Shown in pieces: positions 16,083 through 22,199 of a stretch of DNA of 37,724 bases. Both the position numbers and the translations under genes were made by a program. The DNA is from Ravibacter sp964559125. Lineage in GTDB: Bacteria > Bacteroidota > Bacteroidia > Cytophagales > Spirosomataceae. How positions within the stretch are numbered: position 1 is the stretch's first letter; each line of letters begins with the position of its first letter. The stretch is taken from contig CAZLGW010000046.1 in NCBI GenBank assembly GCA_964559125.1, forward strand, positions 1 to 37,724, given 5' to 3'. Under the pieces are notes generated by a model. It worked only from the letters and a program-made list of their open reading frames with translations. It did no database searches and was not told where the DNA came from.

Positions 16083-18782
16083 ATGATAAAAAACGCAGAG
16101 AAAGCGAGATTATCCAAACAAAAGGAAAACAGGGGCTGGAAAAAGTGGGGGCCCTACCTCTCTGAAAGACAATGGGGAACGGTACGGGAAGATTACAGCG
16201 GGAACGGCGATGCCTGGAATTATGTGACGCATGAGGCGGCAAGGTCGAGGGCATACAGGTGGGGGGAGGAAGGTATAGGAGGATTCTCCGACAATAAGCA
16301 GCATATTTCGATTGCCTTTGCCTTTTGGAATCATAAGGACCAGATGCTCAAGGAGCGGCTGTTCGGGCTTACCAACCGCGAGTCTAATCATGGAGAAGAT
16401 GTAAAGGAGCTGTACTATTATCTCGACAGTACGCCTACCCACTCCTACATGAAGATGCTCTACAAGTATCCTCAGAACCCTTTTCCGTATGAAAAGCTAA
16501 GGCTGGAAAGTGCGAAGCGTACGAAGGGTGAGGGGGAGTACGAACTGCTGGATACCGGTGTTTTTGACAAGGACGAGTATTTTGATGTCTTCATCGAATA
16601 TGCCAAAGCGGATGAAGAAGATTTTCTTTTTAAGGTAACCGTCCATAACCGGGGGCCCAAGGCCGCACCGCTTACGGTCCTGCCGACTATCTGGTTCCGG
16701 AACACCTGGTCATGGGGCTATAAGGAATTCGATTATAAGCCGATGCTGACCAGTATCTCGAAGCAGACGATCGAAGTGAGCCACCGCAGGCACGGGCGTT
16801 ACAACATGTATTTCGAGGACGCGGATGAGATCTTGTTCTGCGAAAATGAAACCAACTACCAAAGACTTTATAATACACCGAACGCTTCGCAGTTTGTAAA
16901 AGACGGCATCAACGACTACGTCGTCAGCGGGAAAAAGACGGGGACTGTCAACAAGAACAAATTCGGTACGAAGGCCGCCGGCTGCTTTGCGCGGATGGTA
17001 GATGCCGGCGACAGTATTACGATCCGGGTGCGCTTTGCCGACCGGATCCACGAGAGTCCTTTCGCGGATTTTGACGAGATTTTTGAAAAAAGGATCACGG
17101 AGGCAGATGAATTTTACGAACAACTGCAGCGGGAAGTAGAGTATCCGGAGCTGAAATCGATAGGAAGGCAGGCTTATGCCGGGATGTTGTGGAACAAGCA
17201 GTTCTACTATTATAACGTATATGAGTGGTTGAAAGGAGATCCGGGCAAGCCGGTGCCTGAGCAACACAGGAAATGGGGAAGGAATTCGGGCTGGAAGCAT
17301 CTGTATGCGGCCAACCTGATCTCAATGCCCGATAAATGGGAATATCCCTGGTTTGCCGCCTGGGATCTGGCTTTCCATACTATCCCGCTGGCAAGGGTCG
17401 ATTCGGATTTTGCCAAAAGACAGCTGGAAATCCTGCTGAGAGAGTATTATATGCACCCAAACGGGCAGATGCCGGCCTATGAGTGGAATTTTTCAGACGT
17501 TAACCCTCCGGTTCATGCATGGGCTACCCTCAAGGTATACGAAATTGACAAAGAGCAGAACAATGGGGTCGGGGATATCAATTTCCTGGAGAAGATTTTC
17601 CATAAGCTTCTCCTCAATTTTACGTGGTGGGTAAACCAGAAGGACGATACCGGGAATAATATTTTCAGCGGCGGCTTCCTGGGCCTCGATAACATTGGGG
17701 TATTCGACAGATCGATGCCGCTACCTTTCGGAGGCAAGCTCGAGCAGGCGGATGCTACCGGCTGGATGGCCATGTTCACTTTGAATATGCTCCGTATCTC
17801 GGTGGAGATATCGCTGCAGAGGCCGGTATACCAGGATATGGCGTCTAAATTCTTTGAACATTTCCTCCATATCGCCGGTGCCATGGAGGCGGTCGGAGGA
17901 GATCACAGCATCAGCCTGTGGGATGAGACCGACCAGTTTTACTACGACGTGATCCATATCCCTAACGGGCAGAGCATCCTTTTAAAAGTAAGGTCTATTG
18001 TAGGGCTGATCCCGCTTTTTGCGGTAGAGATTCTCGATCATAATACGCTTGAAAAGCTGCCTGCTTTCAAGCGGAGGCTGGATTGGATCGTTTCCAACCG
18101 CCCGGACCTGGCCCGGCTGATTTCCCGCTGGTATGAGCCCGGGAAGGGTGAAAACCATCTGCTCTCGATCCTGCGGGGGCACCGGATGAAAATGATCCTC
18201 AAACGGATGCTCGATGAAGATGAATTTCTGTCGGATTTCGGCATACGCGCACTTTCAAAATACCATAAGGATCATCCTTACAAATTTGCTCTCAACGGCG
18301 AGATGATGCAGGTGGACTATGTGCCCGGAGAGGCTTTGACCGACATTATGGGCGGAAACTCCAACTGGAGGGGCCCAATCTGGTTCCCGCTGAATTATCT
18401 CATCGTAGACTCCCTGGTGAAGTTTTATGCGTACTACGGAGACGACTTCGAGGTTGAATACCCCGTCGATTCGGGCAGGCTGACTTCTATCGACCAGGTG
18501 GCGGTTGGAATCGCCAGGCGGTTGGTCAATATTTTCAAACGCGACAAGGAGGGCCGGAGGGCTGTTTACGCGCAATCAAAGAAAGAGCAGAGCGACCCTC
18601 ATTTCAGGGACTATATACTTTTTTACGAGTATTTCCACGGCGACGACGGAAGGGGGTGCGGCGCTTCGCACCAGACCGGCTGGACAGGATTGGTCGCAGA
18701 GCTTATCCTGCAGATCGGCAGGGCCAGGACCCGGGCCAGGCTGGAAAGTGATAAAAAGGAAGTATTGAACGGACAGCAGTAA
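16083..18782 (+). CDS. GH63 / MGH1-like glycoside hydrolase (cytosolic glucosidase)
   Basis: The 899-residue protein has no signal peptide. An N-terminal beta-rich domain (about 1-340) precedes an (alpha/alpha)6 catalytic domain. Family landmarks are WEYPWFAAWDLAFH (from residue 419), where the Asp of WD is the expected general acid, YEWNFSDVNPPVHAW (from about 466), and GGNSNWRGPIWFPLNYLIV in the C-terminal half. The family contains alpha-glucosidases and mannosylglycerate/glucosylglycerate hydrolases that release the sugar from compatible solutes. Its cytoplasmic location, with a phosphohexomutase gene 121 bases downstream, fits turnover of an internal alpha-glucoside rather than of an external polysaccharide. 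The substrate is not determined by the sequence. It begins 33 bases after the ATP-grasp gene. Confidence 0.87.
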   Translation: MIKNAEKARLSKQKENRGWKKWGPYLSERQWGTVREDYSGNGDAWNYVTHEAARSRAYRWGEEGIGGFSDNKQHISIAFAFWNHKDQMLKERLFGLTNRESNHGEDVKELYYYLDSTPTHSYMKMLYKYPQNPFPYEKLRLESAKRTKGEGEYELLDTGVFDKDEYFDVFIEYAKADEEDFLFKVTVHNRGPKAAPLTVLPTIWFRNTWSWGYKEFDYKPMLTSISKQTIEVSHRRHGRYNMYFEDADEILFCENETNYQRLYNTPNASQFVKDGINDYVVSGKKTGTVNKNKFGTKAAGCFARMVDAGDSITIRVRFADRIHESPFADFDEIFEKRITEADEFYEQLQREVEYPELKSIGRQAYAGMLWNKQFYYYNVYEWLKGDPGKPVPEQHRKWGRNSGWKHLYAANLISMPDKWEYPWFAAWDLAFHTIPLARVDSDFAKRQLEILLREYYMHPNGQMPAYEWNFSDVNPPVHAWATLKVYEIDKEQNNGVGDINFLEKIFHKLLLNFTWWVNQKDDTGNNIFSGGFLGLDNIGVFDRSMPLPFGGKLEQADATGWMAMFTLNMLRISVEISLQRPVYQDMASKFFEHFLHIAGAMEAVGGDHSISLWDETDQFYYDVIHIPNGQSILLKVRSIVGLIPLFAVEILDHNTLEKLPAFKRRLDWIVSNRPDLARLISRWYEPGKGENHLLSILRGHRMKMILKRMLDEDEFLSDFGIRALSKYHKDHPYKFALNGEMMQVDYVPGEALTDIMGGNSNWRGPIWFPLNYLIVDSLVKFYAYYGDDFEVEYPVDSGRLTSIDQVAVGIARRLVNIFKRDKEGRRAVYAQSKKEQSDPHFRDYILFYEYFHGDDGRGCGASHQTGWTGLVAELILQIGRARTRARLESDKKEVLNGQQ

Positions 18783-18829
18783 TGCCGGATTTTTGATCCT
18801 GAAGGATACTAGTCTCTTTTCGGTATTTT

Positions 18830-18862
18830 ATTGCAATTTGGAAAGCCAAATCTTTATATTTG
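18830..18862 (+). promoter_or_regulatory. Candidate promoter of the phosphohexomutase gene
   Basis: TATATTTG at 18855-18862 matches the Bacteroidota -7 consensus TAnnTTTG exactly. ATTG at 18830-18833 lies 21 bases upstream as a -33 element; a full TTTG at 18837 is too close (14 bases). Transcription would begin near 18869, inside the 5' part of the longest open frame, which supports the mutase start at 18904. Confidence 0.45.
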
Positions 18863-18903
18863 ATAACGTTAACATCACTACATCCTTTAAACTGACTTAT
18901 TGC

Positions 18904-20670
18904 ATGTCGTTAGAACAACTCGAACCGGGTGTACAGCAGAAGATCGACAGCTGGCTAGCCGGTAACTATGATCAGGAAACCAAATCTTCTATCCGGAAAC
19001 TTATAGATGACAACAGCATTACCGAACTGACGGACTCTTTCTATAAAGACCTGGAATTCGGGACAGGCGGACTTCGCGGACTCATAGGAATAGGGTCCAA
19101 CCGCATGAACCGCTACACGGTGGGGGCGGCGACGCAGGGACTTGCCAACTATCTGAACAAGAATTTTGAAGGCGAATCCATTAAAGTAGCGATAGCGCAC
19201 GACAGCCGCATTAAGTCGGATGAATTTGCCCGTATTATCGCTGATATTTTTTCAGCCAACGGGATCACCGTATACCTGTTCGAAGCGTTGAGGCCTACGC
19301 CCGAGCTGTCTTTCGCCATCCGTCTGCTCGGCTGCCACAGCGGGGTGGTGGTCACTGCCTCACACAATCCCAAGGAGTATAACGGTTACAAAGCATACTG
19401 GACAGACGGATCGCAGGTAGTGGCACCGCACGACAAAAACATCATTGGGGAGGTAAATGCCATTTCTTCTGTAGACGACATCAGGTTTGAGGGGAATCCC
19501 GCTCTTATCCATATGATAGGCACCGAGGTAGACGAGAAATACCTCGACCAGATTTTGTCGCTTTCGATCTCAAAGGATGCGATCGGGAGGCAGAAAGATC
19601 TGAAAATTGTCTACACACCGCTGCACGGAACGGGTGTGACGCTGGTGCCTCAGTTGCTCGCTAAGATGGGCTTTGAAAATGTGACCGTGATAGAAGAGCA
19701 GGCCGAGCCGGACGGCAACGGACAGTTTCCCACTGTCGTTTATCCCAATCCCGAGGAATCGGAGGCTATGGACCTCGCCGTCAGGAAAGCCAGGGAAATA
19801 AATGCCGACCTGGTAATGGGAACCGATCCCGATTCAGACAGGGTAGGGATTGCCGCCAGGAACCATCACGGTGAGATCCAACTGCTGAATGGCAACCAGA
19901 CTGCCAGCCTGCTGATCTATTACCTTCTGAATGCATGGAAAGAGGCGGGTAAGCTCACCGGGAGCCAGTTTGTCTGTAAGACTATCGTGACCACCGATCT
20001 TATCGATACCATGGCGGCTGCCTACGGGGTCAAATGCTATAATACGCTGACCGGCTTTAAATATATTGCGCAGGTGATCCGCGAAACGGAAGGTGTAGAG
20101 AAGTTTATCGGAGGCGGTGAAGAGAGCTACGGATACCTGATCGGCGACGCGGTGCGCGATAAGGATGCAATCGCCTCCTGCGCCTTCATTGCCGAGCTGA
20201 CGGCCTATGCAAAGGATAAAGGGTTGAGTCTTTTTGATCTCCTTTTCGAGATTTATAAGCGTTTTGGGTTCTACTATGAAGGACTGATCTCACTTACAAA
20301 GAAAGGTAAGTCGGGAGCTGACGAAATCCAGCAGTTGATGAGCGATTTCAGGGCCCAACCTCCTAAGAAGCTCGCAGGCTCCCCGGTTGTCCGTATCGAT
20401 GATTATAAATCGCTGAAGACTACCAATGCCATCACAGGTGAGGTTGCCGACATTCCTTCCGGCAAGCTCGGGATCGAATCTTCGAATGTGCTCCAGTTCT
20501 TTACCGAAGACGGCACGAAGTTTACCTGCCGGCCATCGGGAACAGAACCTAAAATAAAGTTCTATGTCGGGGTCCGGTCTGAGCTGAAGGATGCTGCCGA
20601 TTTTGATCGTGTTTACGCCGAATTGCAGCAGAAAGTGAAGTCTATTGGCGAGGAGCTTGGCTTGAAGTAA
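18904..20670 (+). CDS. Phosphoglucomutase/phosphomannomutase (alpha-D-phosphohexomutase)
   Basis: The 588-residue enzyme starts at the ATG at 18904 (MSLEQLEPGVQQK); the frame is open back to 18793 but that extension holds the promoter. The four phosphohexomutase regions are in order: phosphoserine loop VTASHNPKEYNGYK with Ser153, metal loop GTDPDSDRVG, sugar loop GGGEESYGYLIG, and phosphate-binding CRPSGTEPKIKFY. It interconverts hexose 1- and 6-phosphates in the cytoplasm through a phosphoserine. The length and the GGLRGLIG N-terminal motif point to the long bacterial PGM2-like group. Its neighbour is a GH63-type glucosidase, so it may handle the released sugar after phosphorylation. Confidence 0.94.
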   Translation: MSLEQLEPGVQQKIDSWLAGNYDQETKSSIRKLIDDNSITELTDSFYKDLEFGTGGLRGLIGIGSNRMNRYTVGAATQGLANYLNKNFEGESIKVAIAHDSRIKSDEFARIIADIFSANGITVYLFEALRPTPELSFAIRLLGCHSGVVVTASHNPKEYNGYKAYWTDGSQVVAPHDKNIIGEVNAISSVDDIRFEGNPALIHMIGTEVDEKYLDQILSLSISKDAIGRQKDLKIVYTPLHGTGVTLVPQLLAKMGFENVTVIEEQAEPDGNGQFPTVVYPNPEESEAMDLAVRKAREINADLVMGTDPDSDRVGIAARNHHGEIQLLNGNQTASLLIYYLLNAWKEAGKLTGSQFVCKTIVTTDLIDTMAAAYGVKCYNTLTGFKYIAQVIRETEGVEKFIGGGEESYGYLIGDAVRDKDAIASCAFIAELTAYAKDKGLSLFDLLFEIYKRFGFYYEGLISLTKKGKSGADEIQQLMSDFRAQPPKKLAGSPVVRIDDYKSLKTTNAITGEVADIPSGKLGIESSNVLQFFTEDGTKFTCRPSGTEPKIKFYVGVRSELKDAADFDRVYAELQQKVKSIGEELGLK

Positions 20671-20738
20671 TAGCCTCTATTACAAATTCTTACTATCAGC
20701 CAGGATAAGCCTAATAATATTGGCAAATGCTATTTAGT

Positions 20739-20835
20739 AGAGGCTGTCTAAAAAGTATTTCCTGATAAAAGTCGTCGAGGATGTTTTAAAAAGTACCAAA
20801 ATGCAAGGCGTTGAGGATGAGGCCGAAGGAGCATA
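20739..20835. repeat. Possible relic of an insertion-sequence end or dispersed intergenic repeat
   Basis: GAGGCTGTCTAAAAAGT (20740-20756) resembles the terminal inverted repeat seen on several transposon families. It is followed by a block with a second AAAAAGTA and a GCAAGGCGTTGAGGATGAGG-type stretch that runs to the stop codon of the DUF4625 gene. No transposase frame is present. I recognise the pattern from memory only; copy number in this genome is not known. Confidence 0.3.
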
Positions 20836-21288
20836 TCATTTCTTCTCCGAAATCTTAATATCGATCTCCTTTGTAGACCCGTCGGAATAACCCGTAGCAT
20901 TGCGGGCCTCGTCTATGGCTTTGACAATGAAATGATAGTTCCCGGGGGTGGCGTCGGCCGGGATATCGATTAGCTCGCTTATGGTAACTTTTTTCCCGGT
21001 GATAGTAAAGCTTTTCTCAAAAGACAACGGTGAGGCTGATATTCTCGCGTGAGAATGGCCGTCGAAATTGGAATGGATATTCACATTACAGATGGCTAGC
21101 CCGACATTGTCCTCAATTTCGGCTTCAAAGCGTATCTGGCTACCGGCTTCAAATGTGGTACCCGCAGCAGGGCTGGCTACGGTAATGACAGGAGCTTCGG
21201 TGTCCTTAGCCTTAGGGTCGTCGTTCCCGCATGAAAGCGTGAGAAGCGCCGAGACCAGGCAGGCTAATATTCCGGTAGTTGATTTCAT
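20836..21288 (-). CDS. DUF4625-type lipoprotein in the zinc locus
   Basis: The product from the ATG at 21286-21288 has 150 residues. The frame continues upstream to 21402, but that part crosses a structured repeat and is not protein-like. It has a lipoprotein signal (LVSALLTLSC, Cys20), then one beta-sandwich domain beginning DTEAPVITVASPAAGTTFEAG, as in DUF4625 proteins. A histidine cluster, IHSNFDGHSHARI, sits mid-domain and partly mirrors HSDHFDG in the next lipoprotein upstream. Third structural gene after a Fur-family regulator and a TonB-dependent receptor; I infer a metal-handling role at the envelope. No own promoter was recognised, so it may be read with the histidine-rich gene through the hairpin block between them. 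Confidence 0.75.
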   Translation of the reverse strand: MKSTTGILACLVSALLTLSCGNDDPKAKDTEAPVITVASPAAGTTFEAGSQIRFEAEIEDNVGLAICNVNIHSNFDGHSHARISASPLSFEKSFTITGKKVTISELIDIPADATPGNYHFIVKAIDEARNATGYSDGSTKEIDIKISEKK

Positions 21289-21313
21289 GGCAATTAGGTA
21301 ATGTTTGCTTGCT

Positions 21314-21428
21314 CTTCCCCGTCTGCCGACGGAGGAAGCGTGAAAGCCGGTCTCTGACCGGTAAATGGTTTTATATCTTGCCGGTCGGAGACCGGCTTTC
21401 ACCCTCCCATCGTCATGAGACGAGGGAG
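21314..21428. repeat. Compound palindrome of three consecutive hairpins
   Basis: Three stems fill the gap between the two lipoprotein genes. Stem 1 is CTTCCCCGTC (21314-21323) with GACGGAGGAAG (21328-21338). Stem 2 has 24-base arms, 21340-21363 and 21379-21402, opening GTGAAAGCC and closing GGCTTTCAC, with two mismatches and a 15-base loop. Stem 3 is CTCCCATCGTC (21404-21414) with GACGAGGGAG (21419-21428). Stems 1 and 3 resemble each other in inverted order, so the whole block is roughly palindromic, like a REP/BIME-type element. It could stabilise or attenuate the minus-strand mRNA. Confidence 0.65.
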
Positions 21429-21431
21429 AAC

Positions 21432-22130
21432 TCAGTGACCATGATGCCCTTCCTCCTCGATATGCAGCTCAAAGCGCAGATCAAGGATATCCGTACCCGG
21501 GAATTTGGTTTTATAATTACTGTCATTCCAGTCGGCGCGTTCGATTTTGGCTTTTACGCCTGTATCCAGCTTACGTAAGATATAGGAAACTTCAACCGTG
21601 GGGCCCTCGTTACTTTCGCCGGCAGTAAAGTAGCTGGTAATGCCGGTTGTCTCGTATTTACCCCCTACATCGGTGCCGTCTCCGTATTTAAGATCCCTGG
21701 GCTGGAAGATAGCGCCGCCTTCTGTGTTGACGTTGAGCTTAAAATTCCCACCAATTAAAAAGGCCTTATAGTTATCAGCTATAGCTTTTGAGGCAATATA
21801 GTCGTTTTGGATCTCCTTGCCGCTAAGATCCCATACTTTTAGCTGAATTTTATAAATAGCATCGGCTTCCAGGTGCAGGTGGCCGTTTGACACGGCATTG
21901 CCATTCTCGTCAAATTTTATCGTAACCGATTCCCCTTCCACCGCATTCCCCAACCCGTCGAAATGATCGCTATGCGCATGGACACCATCACCACTTATTT
22001 CCGTTAAAATGAGCTCCGAACGTTGGATCCCTTCTTTGACCGGATCTTTTTCATCACCCTTACAGGCATTCAGAAGCATTGCACATGCTCCTGCAATGAG
22101 GAACAGAGATAGATTGTTGAACTTGCTCAT
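21432..22130 (-). CDS. Histidine-rich lipoprotein, probable metal (zinc)-binding partner of the adjacent receptor
   Basis: I do not recognise a named family for this 232-residue protein. It has a lipoprotein signal ending MLLNAC (Cys23) and an acidic linker. Histidine clusters occur at three places: HAHSDHFDG from residue 51, NGHLHLE near 83, and the C-terminal HIEEEGHHGH. The rest looks like a beta-rich domain (YKIQLKVWDLSGKEI, VEVSYILRKLDTG). Such clusters suit zinc capture at the cell surface or delivery to a receptor. The gene lies 54 bases after the TonB-dependent receptor gene, has a near-consensus promoter covered by a Zur-like palindrome, and is followed by another histidine-bearing lipoprotein. 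Zinc is inferred; nickel, cobalt or copper are not excluded. Confidence 0.8.
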   Translation of the reverse strand: MSKFNNLSLFLIAGACAMLLNACKGDEKDPVKEGIQRSELILTEISGDGVHAHSDHFDGLGNAVEGESVTIKFDENGNAVSNGHLHLEADAIYKIQLKVWDLSGKEIQNDYIASKAIADNYKAFLIGGNFKLNVNTEGGAIFQPRDLKYGDGTDVGGKYETTGITSYFTAGESNEGPTVEVSYILRKLDTGVKAKIERADWNDSNYKTKFPGTDILDLRFELHIEEEGHHGH

Positions 22131-22150
22131 CAGGACAGAATTTAAAATTT

Positions 22151-22175
22151 ATATTTGCAACAACGTTGCAAATAT
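22151..22175. promoter_or_regulatory. Zur-like operator, 25-bp palindrome over the lipoprotein promoter
   Basis: TTTGCAAC (22154-22161), three bases, then GTTGCAAA (22165-22172) form a perfect inverted repeat. The three flanking bases on each side (ATA/TAT) extend it to 25 bp. It overlaps the -7 box at 22169-22176 of the minus-strand promoter of the histidine-rich lipoprotein, 21 bases before the start codon. A related site lies before the receptor gene, and a Fur-family regulator is encoded 2.5 kb away on the same strand. Confidence 0.75.
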
Positions 22176-22199
22176 AGTCAAATGCTACATTGTTGCAAA
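22169..22199 (-). promoter_or_regulatory. Promoter of the histidine-rich lipoprotein gene
   Basis: On the minus strand TTTG (22196-22199) is followed after exactly 19 bases by TATATTTG (22169-22176), a full match to the Bacteroidota -33/-7 consensus and spacing. Transcription would begin near 22162 and leave a leader of about 30 bases. The -7 box is inside the palindrome at 22151-22175, and the -33 box is inside a second half-site at 22192-22199. Confidence 0.7.
22181..22199. promoter_or_regulatory. Second, weaker Zur-like site over the -33 box
   Basis: GTTGCAAA (22192-22199) is a perfect half-site. The opposite half AATGCTAC (22181-22188) matches 5 of 8 bases of TTTGCAAC, with the same three-base spacer. 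The site spans the last codon of the receptor gene and covers the -33 element of the lipoprotein promoter. Confidence 0.4.

Noticed and set aside
20672..20745. AGCCTCTA / TAGAGGCT inverted repeat after the mutase gene as a terminator
   Set aside because: The 8-base arms are 58 bases apart and no T-run follows.
21289..21402. N-terminal extension of the DUF4625 protein from an ATG at 21402
   Set aside because: It runs through the three-hairpin repeat block and would hide the lipoprotein signal that begins at the ATG at 21288.
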